A DNA stretch of 14,863 nucleotides, taken from Clostridiales bacterium UBA4959. Its GTDB lineage: Bacteria; Bacillota; Clostridia; Oscillospirales; CAG-272. The notes beneath the pieces are model-generated. The model was not told the origin of the DNA and did no database searches. It saw only the letters and a program-made list of their open reading frames with translations. Made by a program: the position numbers and the translations under genes. The stretch spans positions 1-14,863 of the forward strand of contig DHAH01000012.1 of the NCBI GenBank assembly GCA_002397345.1, given 5' to 3'. Below, piece after piece: positions 7,554-14,814 of the stretch. Every line of letters starts with the position of its first letter. The stretch's first letter is position 1.

Positions 7554-7769
7554 GTGTGGTATTGCCTTTTTCTATTTATATTATTGTATTGTTATTATAA
7601 CGGTCATTTTCCCATTTTAAAGGGTTTGTGTCTATGTAATGCCGGATTTTTTGGTATTCTTCCTCGTCGCGGATGATGTGGTCGTGATAGGAACGTTGCC
7701 AAATTTTAAAACCAATTTTTTTATCTGTTTTCTTTTTTAACATTGAAATTATTATCGAAATCAGCGCGG

Positions 7770-7799
7770 TTGTAGGGCGTGACGCCCTCGGCGCGCTGT
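7770..7799 (+). repeat. GTAG-headed REP-like repeat inside the RAYT gene, copy a
   Basis: TTGTAGGGCG, then TGACGCCC, then TCGGCGCGC. GTAG is followed by a small stem (GGCG-TGA-CGCC) and a GC-rich tail. It is read through in frame by the transposase (residues about 94-103). It matches the inverted copy at 7938-7967 at 26 of 27 core bases. Confidence 0.85.
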
Positions 7800-7937
7800 C
7801 ATTTCGGTTTATTATAACGATCATATGAATATGATTAGGCATAACAATAAATTTATTAATCGAGACATCTTCATAATATAAAGGTGTTTCTTCTATTTCA
7901 TTATGCACAATAGTCCCATATTCTGATAATTGTACAA

Positions 7938-7967
7938 ACGGCGCGCCGAGGGCGTCGCGCCCTACAA
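7938..7967 (-). repeat. GTAG-headed REP-like repeat inside the RAYT gene, copy b (inverted)
   Basis: The same repeat as 7770-7799 on the other strand, with a CGA loop instead of TGA. Here the coding strand reads the repeat forwards and gives the peptide VGRDALGAP, while copy a is read backwards and gives APRASRP. Both directions stay open. Confidence 0.85.
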
Positions 7968-8094
7968 TAGGATTGCCCAATAAATCCTGTCGGTTTTTTA
8001 CACATATCGTTATAAAATATGCGCCATTTGTGCTATAATCATAACCTTGTAATCGGATAATTTTTCGTTTTGGTAATTCCATTTATAATACCTT

Positions 8095-9801
8095 TCACCC
8101 GTGCGGGAACACAAGCGTCACCGTTGTGCCGCGGCCCGGCTCGCTATCGAGCTCGACGCGCGCGCCGTGGTACGCGGCGCCGTGTTTGACTATCGACAGC
8201 CCCAGACCCGTACCGCCGCGATTATCGCCGGCGGCGCGTCCTTTATTCACGCGGTAAAAACGCTCGAAAACGCGGTTGTGGTGCGCGTATGGGATGCCGA
8301 TGCCGGTGTCGGTGACCGACAGCCTGATCGCGTTCTCCGCGCGGCTGATATTGACGGTAACCTCGCCGCCGTCTTTGTTATATTTTATCGCGTTGTCGCA
8401 CAGGTTATAAATAACCTCGTTTAAAATCCGCCACACGCCCCGTATTTTAATATGCTCGCCTGTAATCGCCAGTTTAATACCGCGCTTTTGGGCGGCGGGG
8501 CGCAGATTTTCCAATATGTCGTCGGACAGGTCATACAGATCGACCTGCTCGCGCTCGGGCAGAGGCGTATTTTCATCTAAACGCGATAATTTAATGATAT
8601 CGTCTACTAACAGGATCAGCCGCTGCGACTCGGCGTAGATGTCGGCGGTGAATTCTTTTGTCTTTTCGGGCGGGACAAGCCCTTCTTTCATAAGCTCGGC
8701 AAAGCCTGAGATCGAGGTGAGCGGCGTTTTCAACTCGTGCGAAACGTTCGCGGTAAATTCGCGCCGCAGCGTTTCGCGCTGTTCGCGCTCGGTGACGTCC
8801 ATGGCGAGCAGCACCGCGCCGGTAATCTGTCCATCTGCGGGATTATTTTGCGAAGCGGAACTAACCGCTTTAACCGGGCTGGCTATGATTTGCGTAGTCA
8901 GTCCGTCGAGCTCGAACAGTTTTTCCGAGCGCGCGCCGCACAGCGCCTCGTCGACGGCGGAGCAGATCTCCGCGCGGCACTGCGAACGCGTGATTTTTGT
9001 TATGGTTTTTTCTTCGCCCGCGCCGATAAGCGCAAGCCCGCTCTTGTTACCTGATAAAATCACGCGTTTTGTATCGATGAGAATAAAGCCTTCGCTCATG
9101 TTTTCGGTTATGGCGGCGAACTCGCGCTGACTGCGCGACAGCTCGTCCATCTGCGCGCGGATAGTGCGCTTCTGCTCGCGCATGCGGTCGATGAGCGGGC
9201 GCAATTCGGGATAAGGAGGGATTTTTTCGGGATTTTCCGATCCGTTCAGAGCCATATCGAGCGCGTTGATGGGGCGGGTGATATTGCGCGCCAGCCGCGA
9301 TGCCAATATGCCCGACAGCACAAGCACTAAAATCACGGTCAGGACGAGCGCCGGAACTGTTTCGAGCAATACCGAAAAGACGGAATTTTGGCTCGCCGAC
9401 ACGCGCAGTACATTCCCGTCCTTTAATTTTACGGCGTAATAAAGCGTTTTTTCGAGCAGGGTATTTGAAAAGTGTACGCTTTTGCCCGTCCCGTTGGCGA
9501 TTGCGAGGCGTATCTCCTCACGGTCCGCGTGATTTTCCATCTTCGCGGCGTCCGCCATGTTGTCATACAGCACCTCTCCGTCGGGCGCGACGAGCGTTAT
9601 TCTTGATCCATGGCTGAGTAAATTCAGATAAGCCGTGCCCATACCGTCGATGCCGGCGGAAATGAACGCTGCCGCTTCCTCTAAATCGGCCGCGATTTTC
9701 CGCTCGTAATAATTATACATCACGCCCAAAAACATCACGGTGCAGGTGAGGAGCGCTATGACGCCCACAAAGAAAGCGTTGCGGAATATCTTTAAAGTCA
9801 A
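8095..9801 (-). CDS. phoR: PhoR-type sensor histidine kinase
   Basis: A membrane sensor kinase of 568 residues. In order: membrane segment (about 8-30), external sensor region of about 115 residues, second membrane segment (about 145-168), HAMP linker (170-225), a PAS domain (about 226-335), the dimerisation/phosphoacceptor box FTANVSHELKTPLTS with His355, and an ATPase domain with N-box NEVIYNLCDNAIKYN (461-475), G1 DTGIGIP (498-504) and G2 GGTGLGL (529-535). This is the domain order of Gram-positive PhoR. It starts 3 bases after the phoP stop and precedes a pst operon, so phosphate control through PhoP is likely; the external ligand, if any, is unknown. The TGA stop nearly abuts the ribosome site of the RAYT gene. 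Confidence 0.9.
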   Translation of the reverse strand: MTLKIFRNAFFVGVIALLTCTVMFLGVMYNYYERKIAADLEEAAAFISAGIDGMGTAYLNLLSHGSRITLVAPDGEVLYDNMADAAKMENHADREEIRLAIANGTGKSVHFSNTLLEKTLYYAVKLKDGNVLRVSASQNSVFSVLLETVPALVLTVILVLVLSGILASRLARNITRPINALDMALNGSENPEKIPPYPELRPLIDRMREQKRTIRAQMDELSRSQREFAAITENMSEGFILIDTKRVILSGNKSGLALIGAGEEKTITKITRSQCRAEICSAVDEALCGARSEKLFELDGLTTQIIASPVKAVSSASQNNPADGQITGAVLLAMDVTEREQRETLRREFTANVSHELKTPLTSISGFAELMKEGLVPPEKTKEFTADIYAESQRLILLVDDIIKLSRLDENTPLPEREQVDLYDLSDDILENLRPAAQKRGIKLAITGEHIKIRGVWRILNEVIYNLCDNAIKYNKDGGEVTVNISRAENAIRLSVTDTGIGIPYAHHNRVFERFYRVNKGRAAGDNRGGTGLGLSIVKHGAAYHGARVELDSEPGRGTTVTLVFPHG

Positions 9802-9804
9802 ACC

Positions 9805-10485
9805 CTACACCCCGATCTTATACCCTATGCCGCGGACTGTTTCAATGCATGCGCCCGCCGCGCCAAGCTTCGAGCGCAGCGAACGGATGTGAACGTCAAC
9901 GGTGCGGTTTTCGCGGTCGAACCCGCTGCCCCACACCTTGTCCATCAGCACGTCGCGGGTCAAAACCATGCCCTTGTTTTCGAACAGCAGACAGAGCATT
10001 TCGAATTCTTTATAGGTCAGCGTCACCGGAATGCCGGAGGCTTTAACGATATGCTTTTCGGGGCAGACATAAAGCTCGCCGGAGGTATATTCGGTATATG
10101 AATTTTGTTGCGGCTGCACGCGGCGCATTACAGCCCTGACACGCGCGATAAGCTCCATCATGCCGAACGGCTTGGAAATAAAATCGTCGGCGCCGTTATC
10201 CAGCCCGATCACGCGGTCGTATTCGGCGTTTTTCGCCGTGAGCATAATAACGGGCAGCTTTTTGGTCGCGGCCGCGCTTCGCAGCCGGCGTAATATTGAC
10301 AAGCCGTCCTCCTCGGGCAGCATAATATCGAGTAGTATTAAATCTGGAATCTGCCCGTCCATCGCTTTCCAAAACAAAGACGGACGCTCGAACCCCTGTG
10401 CGTTAAATCCTTGGCTTTCAAGCGTGTAAACGACGAGCTTGCGTATGCTGTCGTCGTCCTCGACAAAATATATTATATCGCTCAT
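9805..10485 (-). CDS. phoP: PhoP/PhoB-type response regulator (OmpR family)
   Basis: The 226-residue regulator has a receiver domain with the acidic cluster Glu9-Asp10-Asp11, phosphoacceptor Asp53 (LLDIMLPEEDG), Thr83 and Lys105 (SKPF), then an OmpR-type winged-helix DNA-binding domain (about 130-226) with LTYKEFEMLCLLFENKG, the recognition region RENRTVDVHIRSLRSKL and the closing wing VRGIGYKI. Phosphorylated by PhoR, it would activate pst and other phosphate-starvation genes. AAAGGG nine bases before the ATG is a good ribosome site. It is followed at 3 bases by phoR and preceded at 19 bases by the kinase-like gene, so all three are probably co-transcribed from the promoter at 11101-11129. 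Assignment as PhoP rests on the paired sensor and the neighbouring pst operon. Confidence 0.9.
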   Translation of the reverse strand: MSDIIYFVEDDDSIRKLVVYTLESQGFNAQGFERPSLFWKAMDGQIPDLILLDIMLPEEDGLSILRRLRSAAATKKLPVIMLTAKNAEYDRVIGLDNGADDFISKPFGMMELIARVRAVMRRVQPQQNSYTEYTSGELYVCPEKHIVKASGIPVTLTYKEFEMLCLLFENKGMVLTRDVLMDKVWGSGFDRENRTVDVHIRSLRSKLGAAGACIETVRGIGYKIGV

Positions 10486-10504
10486 TGTTATTACCCTTTT
10501 GCAA

Positions 10505-11056
10505 TTATAATTTAAACCGGTCGCGTATCATTTCGGCCGCCATCCCGGGCGGGATGTGCGTGTTTTCTATCCTGATGTAATTTTCAAATTTCAATTCGCC
10601 TTCGCGGCTGACACAGCGGTGTTTTTCGTCGTCGGCGATAAGCCTGCGGCGCGACAATTCCAAATCGCGTTTCGACGCCTTGTTGAGCAGCCTGTTTTCG
10701 GAGTTGTTGCGTTCCAGCCGCACCTCCTGCGGAGCGATAAGCTCGGCGTAATATATCTCCGCGCCGCGCGAGGTAAAAATTTCCGCGACGTGCGCGGCAT
10801 AATCCCAGTCGGATTTTAGATCGAACGCCAACATGTATGTGAAGATCATACCGTAATTATCCGACGCCGCGAATTCTTCGAACACGACTTCACGGAAGCG
10901 TTCGATTGCGCGCCGGTTGAAACTGCCGAAGATTTCAATAACCGGTTCGATTGACATGTGGTTGTGGAACAGCCGCAGTCCGGTCAGTTTTGCCAGCTCC
11001 TGACCGACGGTCATTTTTCCCACGGCGGCGTTGCCGATAATAAACACCAGTTTCAT
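10505..11056 (-). CDS. P-loop (shikimate-kinase-like) NTPase of unknown substrate
   Basis: A small cytoplasmic P-loop protein of 183 residues. The Walker A loop GNAAVGKMT (8-16) has Met before the Thr, and the stretch MTVGQELAKLTGLRLFHNHMSIEPV is typical of a family often labelled AAA or shikimate-kinase-like ATPase. I know no established substrate for it. A lid-like region rich in Arg and Lys (about 123-150) fits a small-molecule kinase. I chose the ATG at 11054-11056: an AGGG site lies 11 bases upstream, whereas the GTG six codons earlier has no ribosome site. It is the first gene of the minus-strand unit leading to phoPR. Confidence 0.85.
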   Translation of the reverse strand: MKLVFIIGNAAVGKMTVGQELAKLTGLRLFHNHMSIEPVIEIFGSFNRRAIERFREVVFEEFAASDNYGMIFTYMLAFDLKSDWDYAAHVAEIFTSRGAEIYYAELIAPQEVRLERNNSENRLLNKASKRDLELSRRRLIADDEKHRCVSREGELKFENYIRIENTHIPPGMAAEMIRDRFKL

Positions 11057-11100
11057 TGTATGATATGCCCTCACATAAGCAATATTTTACCCATGTGGAA

Positions 11101-11129
11101 ATTATATCATAACAGTTGGTGCAAATCAA
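11101..11129 (-). promoter_or_regulatory. Sigma-A promoter for the kinase-phoP-phoR unit
   Basis: On the minus strand TTGATT (11124-11129), 17 bases, TATAAT (11101-11106), with TG one base before the -10. It is about 45 bases upstream of the chosen ATG and divergent from the sulfatase promoter. Confidence 0.75.
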
Positions 11130-11170
11130 TTGTTTTTATCGTTATATTGCGGCTGTGAAATGCGGAAAAC

Positions 11171-11199
11171 TTGACAAGAAGGCGCGTGTGTGGTATCAT
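11171..11199 (+). promoter_or_regulatory. Sigma-A promoter for the sulfatase gene
   Basis: TTGACA (11171-11176), 17 bases, TATCAT (11194-11199), 38 bases before the ATG. The ribosome site of the gene is weak. Confidence 0.75.
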
Positions 11200-11237
11200 A
11201 AACTGATATAAAAAGTTCTCCGCAGCGGTAATTAAAT

Positions 11238-12677
11238 ATGCAGACGCAAAAACGAAAACCTAACATCTTATTTATAATGTACGACCAGCAGCGCTATGAC
11301 TGCGTGGGCTTTTCGCGCGGGTATCCTGTCCGAACGCCCCATATAGACGCTGTCGCGGAGCGGGGCGCGTGGTTCGAGCGCGCCTACACGCCCATACCTG
11401 TCTGCGCGCCCGCGCGTCAGGCGCTGTTCACCGGACGACGCCCCGAGGAAAGCGGGGGATTGTGGAACCCGCACATAGTGTTCCCGCTTCATTCCCGACT
11501 GGAGGGTTTCCGCTGGACAAACGCGATCCGCGACGCGGGTTATGCAACCTCGCTCGTCGGGCTGTGGGAGCTGAGCGGCTGCACGCCGTCCGACTACGGG
11601 TTCGAGCGCCACATCAGCCGCGCGGAGCTTGCGGCCGAGCACGAGGCGAATATCACAGGAGTAAACTTTACAAACGGATTTTTCGGAGAGAGCGACCCCG
11701 CGCCGCTTGAATATAACAACACGCACATAACAGCGCGACGCGCCGTGGATGAGCTGCGCAGGCTGCACGATACGGGCAAGCCGTGGTATCTGCACCTCGA
11801 CTGCCCCGAACCGCACCTGCCCTGCCGCCCGTCCGCGCCTTTTGACACGATGTACGACCCGGAAACAGTGCCGGTTTGGGCTGGGTTTAACGAGAATTTC
11901 GAGGGCAAGCCCTATATAAGAAAGCAGCAGCTTTACAACTGGGGGCTGGAGGATCGCGGCTGGGATGAATGGCGAAAGACTGTCGCGCTTTACTACGGAA
12001 TCATATCGCAGTGCGACGATGCTGTGGGACGCGTGACAGCGGAGCTTGACCGGCTTGGTGAGCGCGAAAATACCGTTATAATATACACCTCCGACCACGG
12101 AGACATGTGCGGATCGCACCGGCTGATCGACAAGCATTATAACATGTACGACGATATTTGCCGCGTGCCGCTTGCCATCGAGTGGGACGGACATATTATT
12201 CCCCGCCGAAACAGCGGATTTACGCACGGCTGTCTTGACCTCGGCCCGACGCTGCTGGGACTGCTCGGAATCGATTGCCCCGTCGACGCCTTTCATGGCG
12301 CGGATTTGTCAGACGCGCTGATCTCCGGGCGTGACACGGGAGGAGAGTTTGCGGTTTCGACCTACAACGGTCAGCAGTTCGGTCTGTTCTGCGAGCGCAT
12401 GATAACCGACGGTAGGCTGAAATACGTGTGGAATCTAACCGATATAGACGAGCTGTACGACCTTGACCGCGATCCGGGCGAGCTGTGCAACCGTATAAAC
12501 GACGACGCATATGCCGGGAGGGTCAAAGAGCTGCGCGTGAAGCTGCATGACGAGCTGAAACGCTGCTCGGACGGCATCATAGGCTGGACGGGACGTCAAC
12601 TGACAGAGGGGCGCAAGCTGCGCGGTAACGCGGAATACTATTTGCCGCAGGGTGGGACGCCCCCGGCGCGCCGTTAG
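11238..12677 (+). CDS. Sulfatase-family hydrolase, cytoplasmic, with altered GKWH motif
   Basis: The 479-residue protein belongs to the alkaline-phosphatase-like sulfatases. PNILFIMYDQQRYD (8-21) supplies metal ligands. CAPAR (56-60) is the CxPxR motif whose Cys56 would become formylglycine, made in anaerobes by a radical-SAM maturase that is not in this window. TSDHGDM (284-290) gives further metal ligands, and DKHYNMYDDICRVPLAI keeps the second conserved Lys/His. No signal peptide is present, so it acts in the cytoplasm, perhaps on imported sulfated sugars or another sulfate or phosphonate ester. Oddly, the motif normally GKWHLG reads GLWELSG (108-114), losing the Lys and His that usually contact the substrate sulfate. 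The last codons (QGGTPPARR) come from a decayed REP-like repeat. The start ATG lacks a good ribosome site but matches the family N terminus. Confidence 0.88.
   Translation: MQTQKRKPNILFIMYDQQRYDCVGFSRGYPVRTPHIDAVAERGAWFERAYTPIPVCAPARQALFTGRRPEESGGLWNPHIVFPLHSRLEGFRWTNAIRDAGYATSLVGLWELSGCTPSDYGFERHISRAELAAEHEANITGVNFTNGFFGESDPAPLEYNNTHITARRAVDELRRLHDTGKPWYLHLDCPEPHLPCRPSAPFDTMYDPETVPVWAGFNENFEGKPYIRKQQLYNWGLEDRGWDEWRKTVALYYGIISQCDDAVGRVTAELDRLGERENTVIIYTSDHGDMCGSHRLIDKHYNMYDDICRVPLAIEWDGHIIPRRNSGFTHGCLDLGPTLLGLLGIDCPVDAFHGADLSDALISGRDTGGEFAVSTYNGQQFGLFCERMITDGRLKYVWNLTDIDELYDLDRDPGELCNRINDDAYAGRVKELRVKLHDELKRCSDGIIGWTGRQLTEGRKLRGNAEYYLPQGGTPPARR
12648..12674 (+). repeat. Decayed REP-like repeat forming the sulfatase 3' end
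   Basis: CAGGGTGGGACGCCC followed by CCGGCGCGCCGT matches the two repeats inside the RAYT gene at about 22-23 of 27 positions, with the same order of parts; the foot is GCAG instead of GTAG. It encodes residues 471-479 of the sulfatase up to the stop. Confidence 0.65.
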
Positions 12678-12682
12678 TTGTA

Positions 12683-12788
12683 TATAATACTAAAATTCGA
12701 TAGCTAATGAAAAAATCCGCTTCAAAACCCATATATTTAAGCTTTTGACGCGGATTTTTACCGGATTTATAATCGAATTTAAGTATAA
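12683..12788 (+). repeat. 106-bp palindromic terminator/promoter element, copy A
   Basis: The inner stem pairs 12711-12727 with 12743-12759 (17 bp, one mismatch), rich in A on one side and T on the other, as in an intrinsic terminator. Outer arms ATACTAAAATTCGAT (12687-12701) and its near-complement (12772-12786) match at 14 of 15 bases. About 87% identical by eye to copy B at 14635-14741, in the same orientation. It separates the sulfatase from the next gene. Confidence 0.8.
12745..12773 (+). promoter_or_regulatory. Sigma-A promoter inside element A, reading into the 12818 gene
   Basis: TTGACG (12745-12750) in the right arm of the hairpin, 17 bases, TATAAT (12768-12773) in the outer arm. 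It is 44 bases before the ATG at 12818 and is the only convincing promoter there. Confidence 0.7.
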
Positions 12789-12817
12789 CATAAAATACTT
12801 AAAAACAGGCAAAAGCC

Positions 12818-14071
12818 ATGAACGATAAGCGCGGAAAACAAAATAATCGAAATCCGCGCTCGCCGAACGGTGCGCGCGGCGGTGCCGCTGTACTCCCGCC
12901 GGCGGCTGCAAGTCAGGCGGGTCACAGACCCGCGTCAGCCGGAATGCCGGGGGGGCGGCATATACAGACCGGCGCGCCCGTGCCGAGGCTGCCCGCGATC
13001 TCTCCCGGAATGAAACCGCCCGGTAAACAGCAGCCTCCGGGTAGGCAGCCGCGCGGTCAAACGGGGACGCCGGCACCGTCCGGAGTACGCCGGACAAACG
13101 CTCAGACACCGCGGTCGGGCAATCGCCCTATACAGCGAAACAGCGGCGCGGCAACGTCGAAAACGAATCAAAAACGTCCGCCGCAGCCGAATAATAAAAA
13201 TGCTCAGCGCCGTCCGCCGCAGAAATCCGCTCGGAAACGCGTGAAAAATCAAGGGCAGCTTCACATACAAAATACCGCGGAGCGCCGTAAAAATATAACA
13301 CAGCGGCGGGGCAAAACGCCCGAGCAGCTCGAATACATACGCCGCCGCAGCGGAATACAACGTTTTTATATAAAACAGCGCCGCATTTCAGCGATAATGC
13401 TGTTTTTCACCCGACTTTTGACGCTTGTGGTCGTATATGTGCTGATTTTCGCCGTATCGTCGGGCTTATTCGTGCTCGGTCTCCGCGCCCCGAACCGAAA
13501 GGCGGGCGAGGATGTTGTTTATCAGCTCGGCGATAATAAAAAAGACGCCATATATAAAGTTGAAACGCTCCCCTACCGCAGTCGTGTGAGAAGCGGTCAG
13601 TTATATCTTAATTTTTCTGAGCTTGCCGACTATTTCGGGTTCGTCACTACCGGCGATGTGAATACATTGCGGTTTCTTACCAAATATAAAGGCGGCGAAG
13701 AAGTTATATTCGAGGTTGGGACAGGTTCTGTGACGGTTAACGGCAGCATGATGCGTATGTATGTGCCGTCGTACAGCGAAGGCGACGCGCTGTATGTACC
13801 GCTGGATTTTATCAAAACCTATATAAAGGGCATATCGGTCGGTATAAACGAAAAAAACGGCAGGCTGGTTTTATACCGCGAATATACGCTTGATACAAAA
13901 GGCGAGAAGGTGTTCGATGATATTACCTTCACGCTCAAGCCGCAGAATCCGACGGAGCATATAGATGAGAACACATTGCCCGCCGACATAAAAATCGCGA
14001 CCGAGCCGGGCAAAAAGCCGGAATCCGGCACACCCGATACGAGCGAGGGACAGCGATCGGACGATACATAA
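12818..14071 (+). CDS. Single-pass membrane protein with long basic disordered tail; unknown function
   Basis: I do not recognise a named family. Residues 1-190 form a cytoplasmic, strongly basic tail rich in Pro, Arg, Gln, Gly and Asn, certainly disordered, ending in KTPEQLEYIRRR and RFYIKQRR. Residues 192-222 are one membrane segment (basic residues before it, so the C-terminal part is outside). The external part (223-360) has VTVNGSMMRMYVPSYSEGDALYVPLDFIKTYI, the pattern of copper-amine-oxidase N-terminal-like (stalk) domains of cell-wall proteins: a short strand, a promised 'VPL' strand-helix, and a closing NEKNGRLVLYRE strand. The tail to 417 is Pro/Thr/acidic. A cell-envelope role is likely. 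The ATG has only a weak site (AGG) upstream. It shares the leader from element A and precedes rpiB by 30 bases. Confidence 0.8.
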   Translation: MNDKRGKQNNRNPRSPNGARGGAAVLPPAAASQAGHRPASAGMPGGRHIQTGAPVPRLPAISPGMKPPGKQQPPGRQPRGQTGTPAPSGVRRTNAQTPRSGNRPIQRNSGAATSKTNQKRPPQPNNKNAQRRPPQKSARKRVKNQGQLHIQNTAERRKNITQRRGKTPEQLEYIRRRSGIQRFYIKQRRISAIMLFFTRLLTLVVVYVLIFAVSSGLFVLGLRAPNRKAGEDVVYQLGDNKKDAIYKVETLPYRSRVRSGQLYLNFSELADYFGFVTTGDVNTLRFLTKYKGGEEVIFEVGTGSVTVNGSMMRMYVPSYSEGDALYVPLDFIKTYIKGISVGINEKNGRLVLYREYTLDTKGEKVFDDITFTLKPQNPTEHIDENTLPADIKIATEPGKKPESGTPDTSEGQRSDDT

Positions 14072-14101
14072 AAATCCATACAGGGGTGCATATATAATAC
14101 G

Positions 14102-14575
14102 ATGGAAAATAATATTGAAAAGCAAAAACCCGTAGCGCTCGGCTGTGACCACGGCGCGTATGAGCTGAAAGAGCAGCTGCGCGCGTTCCTTGAAAAGAGC
14201 GGCGTCGAATATATCGATTACGGGACATATGGACCCGAATCGGTGAATTATCCCGATTATGCGGGCGCGGTTTGCGGCGCGATAACGTCCGGCGAGTGCA
14301 GACTGGGCATACTCATGTGCAGCACGGGCATCGGCATGAGCATCGCGGCAAACAAGCATCGCGGCATCCGCGCGGCGCTGTGCGGCGACACCTACAGCGC
14401 GCGGTTCACGCGTATGCATAACGACGCTAACGTGCTGTGCCTGGGCGCGCTCGTCGTCGGGCGCGGGCTGGCGTTCGATATCGTAAACGCGTTTCTGGGC
14501 GCCGATTTCGAAGGCGGGCGCCACGCGGTCCGCGTCGGCATGATAACGGATTTAGAAAAGGAATGGGACAAATAG
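14102..14575 (+). CDS. rpiB: Ribose-5-phosphate isomerase B (RpiB/LacA-B family)
   Basis: This cytoplasmic enzyme interconverts ribose 5-phosphate and ribulose 5-phosphate in the pentose phosphate pathway. The 157 residues show VALGCDHGAYELKE (Asp16-His17), the phosphate/active-site loop CSTGIGMSIAANK with Cys73 as the proposed base, RMHNDANVLCLG with His106, and the GGRHAVRV motif near the end. The length is normal, and Cys73 favours RpiB over the LacA subunit of galactose-6-phosphate isomerase, though related sugar-phosphate isomerases such as allose-6-phosphate isomerase cannot be excluded. An AGGGG site lies 15 bases before the ATG, rather far. It is the second gene of the unit starting at 12818, and its 3' end is followed by element B. 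Confidence 0.93.
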   Translation: MENNIEKQKPVALGCDHGAYELKEQLRAFLEKSGVEYIDYGTYGPESVNYPDYAGAVCGAITSGECRLGILMCSTGIGMSIAANKHRGIRAALCGDTYSARFTRMHNDANVLCLGALVVGRGLAFDIVNAFLGADFEGGRHAVRVGMITDLEKEWDK

Positions 14576-14648
14576 GGGCGTTACCGATCGCTGCGAAACC
14601 GCTGCTTTACGGGGCGTATATCGGGCACATGCCTTATAATATTAAAAT

Positions 14649-14678
14649 TTTATAGCTAATGAAAAAAATCCGTGTCAA
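14649..14678 (-). promoter_or_regulatory. Minus-facing sigma-A-like promoter in element B
   Basis: On the minus strand TTGACA (14673-14678), 18 bases, TATAAA (14649-14654). It would read antisense into rpiB. The same place in copy A is weaker (TTGAAG, 17 bases, TATCGA). Confidence 0.4.
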
Positions 14679-14697
14679 AACCCATATATTCGAGCTT

Positions 14698-14726
14698 TTG
14701 GCGCGGATTTTTACCGAGGTTATAAT
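14698..14726 (+). promoter_or_regulatory. Plus-facing sigma-A-like promoter in element B
   Basis: TTGGCG (14698-14703), 17 bases, TATAAT (14721-14726), the counterpart of the promoter in copy A. The spacer is still 17 bases although its last bases differ between copies. Confidence 0.5.
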
Positions 14727-14814
14727 CGGATTTAAGTATAAAGACACGGACAGGTTAAATGTATTACCAAACTGTAAATTCTCGCGAAAACGGCATAAAA
14801 CTGTGAAAAAACTC

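Larger units (their letters stand above)
7576..8082 (-). mobile_element. REP-associated tyrosine transposase (RAYT, Y1/HUH family), apparently intact
   Basis: RAYTs are single-strand HUH nucleases that process REP hairpins; they are usually single-copy and not flanked by insertion-sequence ends. The 168-residue protein has the HUH motif in KFIVMPNHIHMIV (His84, His86), the signature WQRSYHDHIIRDEEEY (128-143), and RHYIDTNPLKW (147-157), where Tyr149 or Tyr143 would be the nucleophile. Two in-frame segments, GRDALGAP (41-48) and SAPRASRPTT (96-105), are encoded by inverted copies of a REP-like repeat. The start ATG (8080-8082) has GAAAGG eight bases upstream, almost touching the phoR stop 12 bases earlier, and the HD gene begins 22 bases after its stop, so it is embedded in the operon. 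The surrounding bases are AT-rich compared with the neighbours, which fits acquisition by transfer. Confidence 0.9.
14635..14741 (+). repeat. 107-bp palindromic terminator/promoter element, copy B
   Basis: Second copy of the element at 12683-12788, same orientation, about 87% identical with one single-base indel. The inner 17-bp stem (14664-14680 with 14696-14712) survives because its changes give G-T pairs rather than mismatches. The outer arms are more decayed than in copy A. It begins 59 bases after the rpiB stop and could terminate that transcript. Confidence 0.8.

Noticed and set aside
11268..12296. 342-residue open frame antisense to the sulfatase
   Set aside because: No ribosome site or recognisable motif; the opposite strand encodes a clear sulfatase.
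14573..14620. ATAGGGGCG at the rpiB stop, resembling the foot of a REP-like repeat
   Set aside because: No complementary arm follows, so no hairpin forms.
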